Made by a program: the position numbers and the translations under genes. Under the pieces are notes generated by a model. It was given only the letters and a program-made list of their open reading frames with translations, was not told the origin of the DNA and did no database searches. Below are positions 16,714-27,976 of a stretch of DNA of 64,000 nucleotides, in pieces (the stretch's first letter is position 1; every line of letters begins with the position of its first letter). The DNA is from Pyrenula massariospora (taxonomy: Eukaryota; Ascomycota; Eurotiomycetes; Pyrenulales; Pyrenulaceae), in the NCBI GenBank assembly GCA_021030905.1, contig JAGFMI010000007.1, positions 434,001 to 498,000 of the forward strand. The letters run 5' to 3'.

Positions 16714-18988
16714 TCAGACAAGTTCTACAGCAACCTCGTCCGCATCTTCAAAATCAAAAGTGGGCCGTCGGAGACATCCACAGCCAATCCGACGAAACTT
16801 GCGCAAGCTATTCACTCCTCCACCATTTCCAATCTCATCTAGCACCAGAAATGTCGGCGTCTCACCGCCCTCCTCGACCGAAACCCAGAGCTGTAAACAC
16901 CAAACGGAAATCAGTTCTGCGCGCGGGAAATCCTGGTCTTCATCCAAGCGAACCACGAAAGTGTCGCTGTTGTGAGATTCTTCGGTGCCTTCTTCGTGCA
17001 GTCTTCGCCTGAACCAATCGTACTGGAAGGGGATTTTCTTTAAGGGGCCTGAGAGGATGAGTTTTGTGGAGAGGATGGAGGAGAGTAGGGGGGAGCCGGT
17101 CCAGTGAACTTGGACGTCGAGGATTGAGGCGGTGGTGTGTCGGGATAGTGAGGGTTTGTTGGAGGGCTTCTGCTTTGGTGGGGTTTCAGGGCGGGTGGAT
17201 GGAGATGCCTCTGCTTCAAAAGTGTCGGTTGCCGTCCGCCGGAGTGACGCGCTTTGTTCTTTACTGGAAGTAATTTCTTCACCTAGTGAAACGTCGTCCT
17301 CCTGGTAGTCAGCTTCCTGTGGAAAGTCGGATTTTTGTGAAATGTCGTCGTCTTCATCGCTTTCCTCTGAAACATAGCCACCTCTCTGAGCTTCAGAGCC
17401 CATAAAATTCAATATCTCACAGTCTCCGATGGACATCCAACTCCACGTGGGCATGTTAAGGATATTCGAGCGTTGAGGGTTAGCAGATCCGAGCCCCATC
17501 TTTGTCCTACCCGTGTGCCACGCAAGATCGTCCAAGAGCGTTTCTTTCCAGAGACCAAGAACAGGGGTTAAACCGGTTGTCTCTTGATATCTCCTCGTGA
17601 CTCCAATCAACGCAGGTAGTCGATCTGACGATTGAGTGAAATTCCTCTTGCTGAAGTCTTGTACCCACAGCCACCATGGATTAAGACTTTTTGTTTGGAC
17701 AGATCTTGGACGATTAAGTTTTCTCGTCCCAGGCAAATTCAGCGCCATGTCATGATCGATGAAGCCGTCTTCGGAATAGACTCTGGTACTACATTGCCAA
17801 TAGAACTGATTCCTACCACAGTAAAGGACCCGAATAGGTAGCACCAATTCCTGAAAGATCCAGCCCCGAGTGTTGATATGCGAGTCAAACACGTCTGCCG
17901 GATGGGCAGCCAAGGCCCTGATCGCCAGCTGCGATCCATTCCGTAGTCGGACGTGGGTCGCCGGTTTCCGCCGATAGAGAGCGCAGCCGCCGTTGCAGTT
18001 GGGCGAATCAAGCGCCACGATGTTGAGATAGCTACCCTCGTATATATCGCCCATTCGGGCAGCTTCTTGGCGCCAGTCGTCTTCGTCGTCCTGAACTATA
18101 CATAAGCTATCTATCCAGATGTAAGAAATACCGACGGCGAGAGAGATCCTAATTGCGTCTCTAAATGTCCGGGGCAAGTAATGCAGTGTCACACCTTCGC
18201 TGTGCGTTTTCTCGGTTTCTTTCGTCGTCTGAGTAGGTTTCGAGCCTTGTTCCAGTCCCCACCGGTGGCTCAAAGTCGTGTATGCGAAATGGGTAGAGCT
18301 TATCTTCTCTGTGTACACTAGCCGCGGGAAGCACTCTCCGTTTTCTTCGTGCAGAAGAATCAGTCGTGTTGGGAGCTCACGATTCGGTCGTACCTGGGGC
18401 TTGCATTTATCATGTCTATCATTGCAGTCGTGCAGCCAATCTTCGAGCACTGGCAATCGATCCTTAAACCTGATGCGTTCTTCAGCAGCCCAAATCTCTC
18501 TGTCCCGTATCGGACCTGTTTCGCGGTCAAATGTCTGTATCTTACATATGCCTAAAGCCTGAATACCAACCAATTCCCAACTCTTTCCTAATCAAAAAGC
18601 AAAAATACGGATCATCGGGATACTCTCCAATCTTGATCCTTCCCGCCACGATCCCAGCCTCCTTCATAGCAGCGTCAGACCAAAAGCGGCTCGACCCTCG
18701 CCATACATCGATTTCATAACTATCAAAGGTCATATCCCCACCAGTCGCTTCGGTCTCCCGCCAGACTCTCGGCGCTTTCAGGTGCTCGTCCGTCGCCTCT
18801 AACAAATCGGCGCAGACGGGACATGATCCTGCGGAGTCTTGAAGTGAGTCGAAGAACTCGTAGTGCTCGGGAAAGTCGCGCTGTCGATTTTGCTCGGGGC
18901 TCAGTGTCTTTGGGTCCGAGGAGAGGAGCGTGAGAAGCGGGTTGCAGTAGTCGCAGAGCCGCGATCCCACGGGCGCCTCGTCCGACAT
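16714..18988 (-). CDS. HET-domain protein (heterokaryon incompatibility type)
   Basis: About 732 aa. Exons: 18546-18988 and 16714-18469, joined across a 76-bp intron (donor GTAAGA, acceptor CAG; phases agree). This join is the best of several possibilities because it restores a FKDRLPVLEDWLHDC segment typical of the stretch before a HET domain. The N-terminus has two Cys pairs (CDYC, CPVC). The HET domain begins at FAYTTLSHRWG and continues through LPRTFRDAIRISLAVGISY, IWIDSLCIVQDDEDDW and GDIYEGSYLNIVA, then NTRGWIFQELVL. The C-terminal third is acidic and low in complexity. HET proteins trigger cell death on non-self recognition or act as fungal NLR-like effectors (family knowledge). The partner or allele here is unknown. 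Start: the first in-frame ATG. Confidence 0.85.
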
Positions 18989-19907
18989 TTTGCGGTATCG
19001 GTTCAATGGTGGAGAGGTGGAATTGAATGGATGTTTAAATGGGGGTCTCGGTCGTGGCTGACGAGCTTGGTGTGCTAAATTTAAGTGTGGGGTATTCTAC
19101 GTCTCGTTCTCGTGCTAAACTTGACGGTAATACCCAAGAATTTTGCCAATAATCGGCTAATTATTTTAACATTGCTCAACCTACATGACATACGTGTAAC
19201 CTTCTCGTTTTATACCTTATTCTGTGGACACCCGCTTCTGCCAAGATTCAATTAGCCTTCACGCTGATCCTCTCCATATCTATTAGGCTTACTACCAATC
19301 GTAGGCCCACCGTCTCCAATTCACAATCATCACTAATACCATTTTGTAGGATGGATATCGCAAGTCTCGCGCGAGCGGCAGTGGCTTCTAGAACAATCAG
19401 TGACAATGGTGCAGTGGCATATGGACATCAGCTTCCCCCTAGCACCATTTGCATTAATTATTACGATAAAACATATACGTGGTAGAATTTAAGAGCGGCA
19501 GTCACCTCAGAGGGGACTCTTTGAACAGGAAGTTGATTTCAAAGACCTGACCCAACGGCCATACATGATGCCCGGCACTCCAATGGAGGCCAAAGTATCG
19601 AATATTCTGACCATTCCACGTGATCTACGCCTCATCGGCATTGAAACCATAGCTATGGTGACAAAGCTATGATAGCTAGCGTTAAGCGTCTTGAGGTGGG
19701 TACGATGTTAATCGTCTTATCGTCCAAACCCGCTAAACACTGGAAAAATGCCTACCACCGGCTACGCTCCAGCAAGACCAGACACCACCACCGAGGACAC
19801 ACACTATACTACTAAGAGCACACACAATACCGACAAAAGCACCACCGCCAAAACTGCCGTCGCCCCTATAAATGCTCCGAGCTCGACCCGCGCCATGAGA
19901 TACTTCT
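18989..19907. other. Intergenic region
   Basis: About 920 bp, AT-richer than its surroundings, with no supportable gene. It holds the promoter of the HET gene and the terminator of the hydrolase. Confidence 0.5.
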
Positions 19908-20714
19908 TCAGCTCCTTCCGCGGCCAAGGGCAGTGACCTCGCGAATGGCCACGACTACCGCCGGGGAGTCCTTTCTCAGGATCGCGCTATGGCTACTAGG
20001 GACTTTGGCACTGACCCGGATGTTCGGGTTACGGGCAGCCACCGCATCGATGCTGAGGCGACACTGTTCCCTTCCAGCGTCCGTCCCCGAGGCGATCACG
20101 TAGCGCACCGGAACGGTAATACGGTCCAGCACGGGACCCAACTCGCGCTCGCGGGAGATGACGCCGAGCTCGATATTGCTATCCGCCTGTTGCTCGGCGG
20201 TCATGCGCGGGGCGAGACCCGTCGGGCGCAGCAGCGGCATGAACCAGTTCAGCTGCCGGAACAGCTTCCGGATCCGCTTCTCCATAGCCTCGTCGAGCCA
20301 GTCGTACGGGTACGCGCCGTCGACCAGGACCACGCCCAGGCAGCGGTCTCGGTTCCGACTGGCCCAGTGCGCCGCCACGTACGCCCCGTACGACCAGCCC
20401 GCGACCAGCACGCGGTCCGTCAATAGTACACCCCGGCCCGCGAGAACGGCGTCGACATCCCGGACGGCGGCCTCGAAGGAATACTCGGCCGAACGCTTCG
20501 ACTTGCCGCGGGCTCGCTCATCGTAGGTGATGTGTCGCCACTCCGTCGTCCCCAGTTCAGCGATGACCTTCTTCCAGTGAAACTGGGTCGTGAATTGGCC
20601 GTTGAGGTAGATTACGGGAATGCCGGGTCCGCCGGTGTCCGTGACGGCTAGGGCCGTATCCTCGAACGGCAACTTACCCTTCCAGGCCGCAATGGTCGGG
20701 TTCGAGGTAGTCAT
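19908..20714 (-). CDS. Alpha/beta hydrolase, single exon, bacterial appearance
   Basis: Serine hydrolase of the alpha/beta fold, 268 aa, no intron. The segment PVIYLNGQFTTQFHWKKVI resembles the strand and oxyanion region, TYDERARGKS follows, and the nucleophile elbow is GWSYG (GxSxG, Ser at about residue 108). A late Asp is plausible in VIASGTDAGREQ and the catalytic His is probably in SSHSAI near the end. The length is usual for small bacterial hydrolases or peroxidase-like esterases. The coding DNA is clearly GC-rich with G/C third positions, unlike the AT-richer flanks, and Arg/Ala-rich composition recalls actinobacteria. No signal peptide is seen. Substrate unknown. Horizontal origin is an inference. 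Confidence 0.8.
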   Translation of the reverse strand: MTTSNPTIAAWKGKLPFEDTALAVTDTGGPGIPVIYLNGQFTTQFHWKKVIAELGTTEWRHITYDERARGKSKRSAEYSFEAAVRDVDAVLAGRGVLLTDRVLVAGWSYGAYVAAHWASRNRDRCLGVVLVDGAYPYDWLDEAMEKRIRKLFRQLNWFMPLLRPTGLAPRMTAEQQADSNIELGVISRERELGPVLDRITVPVRYVIASGTDAGREQCRLSIDAVAARNPNIRVSAKVPSSHSAILRKDSPAVVVAIREVTALGRGRS

Positions 20715-21749
20715 AAAGTGCGCTCCTTTGGCACCCGTGGATGGTGTTTAGGCATCGTCAGCTCCCGGCGCTGGTTGGGAGTGTACGTCGGCGTCAGCGG
20801 AACCTGTCTTTTGGAGGCTGGGGGTCAGCTTCGAGAATAGGATGGCCGCGTTAGCCTTGAAGAGCGTCGGTAGGAACTTGTCAGAAAGAATGTAACAGCT
20901 GCAAGGCGGGAAGGAGTCCAGGGATCAACAGATTCTATATCCACTAAGAGCACCTTACATATGTAGTTGCGAAGTTCGTGGGCTAGGCTGAGAGACTTTC
21001 GTTGAAATTTCTTCGTGGCCGATGCCGTTGATGCTTTGTCAGCTGTGAGGGCTTCTTGTAAAGTTCTGGATTGCAGACATGGCACAGAGGATCGAATCTA
21101 GTTAAACCTCTCGTCCAAATAGCTATTGTCAGCACTGTCGAGTACAGAACGCCCGGCCAGACGCTCTCTCGTCATCGAGGCGATAACGTTGGGTTTCCCT
21201 CCAAAAGAACATACCGCGGGGGACCGGAAAGCTTGGCTCAGCACAGGTATTTAACGGTAAAATACGCGACTTACTGTGTGTAAGAAAGCCTTGCCAAGAG
21301 ACCTCCGTTACACACACCTTTCCGCCACGAACGCCAATGGGTGTGCAGGAATCCAATCAAGAAATTCACCCGGACAACGCGGTATGGAATATTCCATCCA
21401 TCCTCATGCAAAGCATCAGGCTGGAATGTCGTTCTCCCGCGTAGCTGCTGGCCTTACCGCTTGTGGCTACTTTGAAGGCAGTGCAGGTCCCGACGGCTCA
21501 TGCCATGCCCGTCATGACTCGGAAAACCCTATCTTTGCCTCTCGAGGCCGGAGTCCCCATATTTCGCTAGCATGATCACATGTAAGTGCACATCTGTCTT
21601 GACCTTGTGTGTTCGAGATCTCCGACCTCGTTGAATTCCCAACCGCTTTATCGCTCATACCGTAGGCACCGGTGTGTTTACTTCGCTACGTTTCTGCACA
21701 CATCTTGCCTGCTCACGCTGTCTCTCTCGCACGGCACCCTGCTACAGAA
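20715..21749. other. Divergent intergenic region, hydrolase / P-type ATPase
   Basis: About 1 kb with no supportable gene. It should contain both divergent promoters. Confidence 0.5.
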
Positions 21750-24700
21750 ATGTCACCTTCACCCGACCGTGACACGAAAGTGGCCAAAAGTTTGCCTAGC
21801 GGTGCGAACGAAGAGAAAGATGATGTCCCTCCGAACGTAGCTGCGAGGCGGCGCATACGCTATTTCGACGACACCGAAGAAGGGCAAGTTGAAGTACATC
21901 GCCCAGAAAACGAGGTTGGTCTCTCCCTCTCTCGCCGCACTTCAAGCTTCTCGATACGTTCGGCACCGAGTTTGCAGCGCGGAGACCGAACCATCAACCC
22001 AGCTTTATCGCTACCCATTTCGTACCGTACGGTCAGCTTCAATATCTCAAATACTCAAGAGAGGGCTACTTTCGAGGTTAAGAAGGCCAAGCAGGCGGCC
22101 GAGCAGGGTGATGTGTTCCGATCCGGGAGATTGTTCAAGCTTGATTAACTTCGTCCAGTTTTTGGTGATTCAAAATGGCATCTCTATACCCATGAAGAAA
22201 TCTATAAGAAGTTGACTGTTGACCCAGGTGTCGGGCTCGGTCAAGTAGACGTCAAAGAGAGGATCCAGAGGTGTGGTCGCAACATTCACTCGCCACCACC
22301 GTCTCGGTTGTTTCAGCGTATTTTTTGGTACTGCTTTGGCGGATTCGGTACAATCCTCCTTGGTGGTGGCATTCTTGTCTTTATTTCCTGGAAGCCTCTT
22401 GGCAACCCCCCAGCAGTAGCAAACCTTGCTCTAGCAATTGTTCTAATCGCCGTTTTCGTTATTCAGGCTCTCTTCAATGCGTGGCAAGACTTTTCATCGT
22501 CACGCGTGATGAGTAGCATCACTGGCATGCTTCCGGAAGACTGCATTGTTCTCCGTGATAGAGAAAAACACATCGTACAGGCACAAGATATTGTGCCAGG
22601 CGACATTCTCTACTTCAAAGCTGGCAACAAGATGCCAGCTGATGTGCGCTTTTTAGAGGTTTCGTCCGATGCGAAATTCGATCGAGGTATCCTGACAGGC
22701 GAATCTTTACCAATCACGGCAGTAACCGAATCTAAGGAGCCAAACTACTTGGAGACAAAATGCATCGGTCTTCAGGGTACACATTGTACCTCGGGGACTG
22801 GTATTGGAGTGGTAGTGGTGAGTTCATGATTAGATTTAAGGCGTTCTGTTCTAAGTTCTGTCCAGTCAACCGGCGATGAGACGGTATTTGGACACATCGC
22901 GAAGCTTACCACCCAGCCATCTTCAGGCCATACGAACTTGCAAAAAGAGATCTTGAGATTCGTTTTCATCATTTCTGCCTTGATGATTACGATGGATTTG
23001 GTTGTAATTGGCGTTTGGGCTGGCTATATTCGGAAAACGCATGGAGACTACATGCCGCCTAGTGTTCTAATCGTTAATCTTGTTAGCATTGCGATTGCGT
23101 TCGTTCCAGAGGGTCTGCCAATCGCTTTGACCGCTTCACTCACTATAATTGCGAACACGATGAAGCGCAATAAGATCCTTTGCAAATCCCTCAAGACTGT
23201 GGAGACATTGGGCTCTGTCTCCGTACTACTTTCTGACAAGACGGGAACCCTAACTAAGAACCAAATGGTGGTGACTGATTGCCTGGTGGGATTAAGTACA
23301 CTGACGACTGACGAAGCAGGCAAGGCAGTAACGACAGAAATACAACGAGCACTTAAACAGCTGCAGGTTGTTGGATGTGTGTGTAACGCCGGTGACTTTG
23401 ACTCTAAAACTATCGCATTGCCATTAGTGGAACGCAAGATTTTCGGTGACGCCACAGACCAAGCAGTCCTCCGATTCTCTGAAATGCTGGAACCAATCAC
23501 GCAATCGAGAAGCCTATGGAGAAAGCGCTTCGAGCTTCCTTTCAATTCAAAAAATAAATTTGCACTTCAAATTCTTTCTGCGGATGACGATCACGCGGCC
23601 GTATTAAGCTTGAGTTCGACAGAAGCCAAATCTTTCAACGCGAAGGATGATATGGTCCTTTTGATGAAGGGTGCCCCTGACATAATAATATCTAGATGTA
23701 GCAAATACGTTGGTAAGGACGGTGAAACGTATGAGCTCGATGAAGGCGCCCGCGCTTTAATTGAAAAAGTTAAGAACGCATGGTCAAGCGATGGTAAACG
23801 AGTCCTTCTCCTTGCGCGGAAAGTACTTCATGGACGCGAAATTACCGTTGATCCTAGCAATGGCGATTACGAGCCCGAAGCGCAAAACCACGTCAAAGCC
23901 GGTCTTACATTGATCGGTCTAGTCGCTATGACCGATCCACCTCGCGAAGAAATACCAGGAGTTATTGAAACCTTGCGGGGTGCAGGTGTCCGAACCATGA
24001 TGGTCACTGGCGATTTCGAGTTGACAGCGCAAGCTATTGCCAGAGCCTGTGGTATTGTCACGTGCGCCAATAGCGAGGTACACACTGTGAATGATCTGCC
24101 TCGTAATCCGGAGAATAGCTTAGACTCAAAAAACCGGGTCGGAATCTCCCAAGCCATTGTACTGTCTGGATCACAGCTCAGAGCACTGACATTGCACCAG
24201 TGGTCATTGCTTACTCAATATCCCACCATCGTATTTGCTCGGACCACCCCCGACCAGAAGCTTCTGATCGTCCAGCGTTTTCGAGCTGCAGGATATGTAA
24301 CCGCGATGACGGGGGACGGCATCAATGATGCACCATCGCTAAAAGAAGCGGACATTGGCATCGCACCAGGCTCAGGCTCTGATATCGCTATGGAAGCTTC
24401 AGATATGGTACTCCTCGCGTCCTTCTCCTCGATTATCCCAGCCGTTGCATACGGTCGGTGTGTGTTCTCGAATCTCAAAAAGACCATCGCCTACCTTCTG
24501 CCTGCCGGCAGTTATTCCGAGTTCTGGCCTGTCCTAACTTCGGTGATCTTCGGCCTTCCGCAAATCCTAAGCTCCTTTCTCATGATCATCATTTGCTGCT
24601 TCACGGACTGCGCTGCAGCAGTGGCCCTGACATATGAAAAGCCAGAAGCAGATCTACTTCTCCGCCCACCACGGAACGTGAAGAAAGATCATCTAGTTGA

Positions 24701-25226
24701 CTGGCGGTTTTTGCTGCACAGCTACATCTACACTGGTACTCTAGAGACGCTCACGAGTTTTTCGCTGTCATATTGGTATCTTCAACGGAAAGGAATTACA
24801 TTCGGTTCTCTCTGGTTCAGTTTCGGCAATTACACCACTCCGCGCAGCCACGAAGGCGACAAGGATTATGTCACGAACCATCTCGCCACCGCGTCAGGCA
24901 TTTACTTTGTGACCCTGGTCGTGCTGCAGTTTTTCAACCTCATGGGTGTCCGCACACGGGGACTTTCCTTGTTCCAGCACCCCCCTGTCGGGAACAAGGA
25001 CACGAAGAATTTGTTGCTCTTCCCTGCTATTGTGTTTGCGATTGTGGTCGCAGTCATCTTTGTCTACGTTGGCGGCGTACACGAGGTTGCTGGAAGTGGT
25101 GATGTGCCGGCGGAGTATTGGTTTCTGCCTGTTGCATGCGGGTTGGGACTCTTGGCCGTGGAGGAAAGCAGGAAAGCGGTGGTTAGACGCTGGCCGAGCG
25201 GGTGGTTGGCAAGACTGGCTTGGTAG
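21750..25226 (+). CDS. P-type cation ATPase, type IIC (Na+/K+-ATPase alpha-like)
   Basis: Cation-pumping P-type ATPase of about 1125 aa. Exons: 21750-22107, 22159-22817, 22866-25226 (introns 51 and 48 bp; phases agree). The N-terminus is cytosolic and basic. The splice restores an actuator lead-in (KWHLYTHEEIYKKL), followed by PPPSRLFQRIFWYCFGGFG and membrane helices 1-2. Motifs: actuator LTGES; PEGLP in helix 4; phosphorylation site DKTGTLTKNQM; KGAPD nucleotide-binding loop; TGDGINDAPSLKEADIGIA hinge; and six C-terminal membrane helices. Overall sequence follows the animal Na+/K+ and H+/K+ alpha subunits (IIC) rather than fungal Pma1, ENA or Ca pumps. No beta subunit gene is visible here. 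Ion specificity cannot be read from this. Confidence 0.92.
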
Positions 25227-26398
25227 GGATAACATGTCTTGTACCACAAGTGTGTTCGCGCTTGATAGGGGCTTGGCTTCTCCTAGGATTTGTTCTGTGA
25301 TGACCTACCACATATCCTGTGAAACTTGCTCAAAGCCGTCTGGAGAAAAAATTTCGTGATATATTGACAACGTCTTCTGGAACATCTCCGGATAGATCCT
25401 ACTGCTTAGAATTAATTTTACAGACTTGTCAGTGCAGGTCATAGACCCGCCTGGATCACTATACTAGAAAAGCACATCCTAAACACCAGCACCCTCCATT
25501 TCAAACCCAACAACTTCGCCCGATCTTATCTAGACAGCGTGCTCAAACTTTCTCACTACATCTCCTATTCCGATCAAAATAGAACAGATGCCCATCCAAT
25601 CACGAAGCGCAACTCCTAGCGCAAAGCCAGCGAATGGCTCCTACTGCTAAAGCTAAAGCTGACCGCGTTGGTATCATTGATCGCTCACGAGCGCCGACTC
25701 TCGCGCGGTTGGTTGGCTCTCAAACGGAGCGCTGGATGGCGGAGATGTGCCTCCACCTGACGGGATATTGGATGTGTGGATTATAGGTTCTGGTGTCCGC
25801 CCTTGGTGGCGGAGCAGGTTGTGGTTTGAGTGTCAGACTGCTTTCCTAGTGCCAACGTTTTGGAGTGTTGTTATTGTGTCGTTTTGATGGCGGTGAGGAT
25901 GTGTGTCTTGTGTGTATACTGGATTATAGTAGGGTAGTGTGGGTTAGGTGGGTGTAAATGCACGAGCTGATGTGAAGGGGTTGGTGGCGGGTTTTGTTTG
26001 AGATTGTTAAGATTTGAGGCGTTGACTCCTCCGAGAGCTGAGGGTCCTCCAGCTTTTGAATAAGTGAGTAGTTTTTCTTGTAAATCCTAATAGGCTTTGC
26101 GAAAAGCTGATCCGCGCTATGTATACATGAGGCGCGCTGCGCACATATGTCCCTGTCTCATCGCTGAGATTTCTTAGAGAATCTCCCCCGGGGGGGGGGG
26201 GATGATGTAAGAAAAATAGTGCGGGCAAATTTTAGCAGGACGGTAGGATATCAAGATCTCTTTGCAAGCACCTCTAGGCAGTCGACTCGTCAACCAAGGC
26301 AGAGTATTGAAGCAGTGGCGTGCTTACATATTAGCAGGACGGGCACCGGTGCTGAATTTGGGTAATATTGGTGTCTAGCCTCCAACATACGGTGCACC
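25227..26398. other. Intergenic region between convergent genes
   Basis: About 1.17 kb with no gene supported. It contains a C-to-G homopolymer junction at about 26184-26201 and the start of the 30-bp repeats described at 26378. Confidence 0.5.
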
Positions 26399-26467
26399 TC
26401 AGTCCCAGCCTCCAACATAGGGTGCGTTTGAATCCCAGCCTCCAACATGGGGTGCATCCGAATCCCA
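26378..26467. repeat. 30-bp tandem repeat, three copies
   Basis: Units 26378-26407, 26408-26437 and 26438-26467, each beginning GCCTCCAACAT, with a degenerate partial fourth after 26467. The 30-bp period keeps reading frame. On the minus strand two frames stay open: one gives a decapeptide such as GWDSNAPYVG, the other such as EAGIQTHPML. Confidence 0.9.
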
Positions 26468-27193
26468 GCCTTGAACTTGGCTTTGCCGTCCAGACCTGCT
26501 AGATTTAAGTCTTCGTTGAGGCTGCCGAGTTCGCTGCCCATAATCGCCTGAAATCACCTTACGGTAGGGAACTAGGTCTACCGCCAGCTCGGGCACGTGT
26601 GCTAGCACTGTTCGGAATTCCTCTTCCCCCGCCACGTCTCTCCTGATCACTTCGTGATTGTGGTCGAGCATCCAGGACCTAAGAGCAGCGTCGCTTGCCG
26701 AAGTTTCGCGCCATATGTGGCAAAGAATTTTTAGACGGTCGATGGGGGCGTTATCAAGGAAACAATCTCGAGAACACAGCTTGTTAACGGCCTTTTCGCG
26801 TAAGCCAGGAATGTCGTATTTGTCCGCTAGACGGTAAATAGAAATATCCATAAACGGCCATTTCAGTTCATCGATTACGCTGTGCTCTTCGTACCGATAT
26901 TCGTGGGTATAAAAGTATTGCATCATGCAGTCAACGGCGCCTAGACTGTCGTCGTGAAGCTCAACGACACCTTCTCGGGCTTCCTTTGAGAGTATCAGCA
27001 GAATAAGCCATCTTGCATAGTAGTGTACATAGAAGTCTCTGACCTTCCATGGCGCCTTGCATGCTGCCCTAAAAAACGCGGACTGCGTACACACAATGGC
27101 ACGATGTGCTGCGAACTCCTGTCCGCCGATTTTGATGGTAAGATCTGAGTATTCCCGATTGTTCAAAAGACTGAATATGTCGTTGAGAACCAT
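26399..27193 (-). CDS. BTB/POZ-domain protein
   Basis: Fungal BTB protein of about 245-265 aa, a protein-interaction module often seen as a Cullin-3 adaptor or transcriptional partner. Start SLLNNREYSDLTIKIGGQEF, then AHRAIVCTQSAFFRAACKAPWK, match the BTB core. The 60 bases after that (20 codons VRDFYV...LILSK) begin with GT and end with AG and are probably an in-frame intron, because removal gives WKEAREGVVELHDDS, the usual BTB continuation, then MMQYFYTHEY. A helical region LADKYDIPGLREKAVNKL follows. The 3' end is uncertain. The open frame ends at 26399 in decapeptide repeats, but a GTAAGG donor after LVPY could splice into the other repeat frame and end near 26290. Adjacent to CTR9, same strand. 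Confidence 0.75.
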   Translation of the reverse strand: MVLNDIFSLLNNREYSDLTIKIGGQEFAAHRAIVCTQSAFFRAACKAPWKVRDFYVHYYARWLILLILSKEAREGVVELHDDSLGAVDCMMQYFYTHEYRYEEHSVIDELKWPFMDISIYRLADKYDIPGLREKAVNKLCSRDCFLDNAPIDRLKILCHIWRETSASDAALRSWMLDHNHEVIRRDVAGEEEFRTVLAHVPELAVDLVPYRKVISGDYGQRTRQPQRRLKSSRSGRQSQVQGWDSDAPHVGGWDSNAPYVGGWD

Positions 27194-27976
27194 AAGCAGC
27201 GGTTCTGGGACTAGGAGACGGTCGGTGGCTCACGTTGATATGGTTTTGTTTGTACCATTTGGCTCTTGTTCGAGGTGACAAGGTTTCATGTTGAAGAACA
27301 AAGCTAACAATGCAGGATGTAGTGACGCTAGGAAAATTTTGGCAGAGACTGGATGTCATAAACCGTGATGTATCTAATATATGCTGGGCGGGCGTCAATG
27401 CTAGCAATCAGAGGCGACACTACTTCTAGCACTAAACTTCAAGCGCGTACTTTTAAAAAAACTGTAACAGGGGTTACAGAGGTACTCACACCTAAGAGTT
27501 TGAACTTTTATTGTGTGTGATCATGGTGAAAAAGTGGCATTGTGGAGGAGCTTCTGGGGTCAAACCACGGAAAACATTGTCACTACGACAACGCGTATGT
27601 GTAAGACCGTTTGGCAGTCTAACTTAGAAAATTATGTCTTCGACTTCTTTTGGTGCACATCTCCGTATGAGGCCAGATATCAGATATATTAGTACATCCA
27701 ATGTATACCAGATGGGTGGCCAGGCAGAACTTATCAGAACGCACAATGAAAATTGTCGAAGTTAATTTGCGGAGGTAGGCTGTTGATATAATGATAAGCA
27801 GCTAGTGTTGAGCGCACGCGACGCGTAGTGGATGCGCGGCCAAAGCAGATAGGTAATTATATTCCCGTAGTAAGAGGATGCATACCTTTTGGATGACCAT
27901 CACTAAACTTTGTAAAGCAATGCTACGCTAATCCTATCGCGACCATGCAAATGCCTAGATTCTGTAGTAATACCAC
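27194..27976. other. Intergenic region
   Basis: About 780 bp between two minus-strand genes. No gene is supported. AT-rich, with the BTB promoter at its left part and the CTR9 3' end at its right. Confidence 0.5.

Noticed and set aside
20158-20526. Plus-strand open frames over the hydrolase
   Set aside because: Opposite-strand shadow of the GC-rich hydrolase gene.
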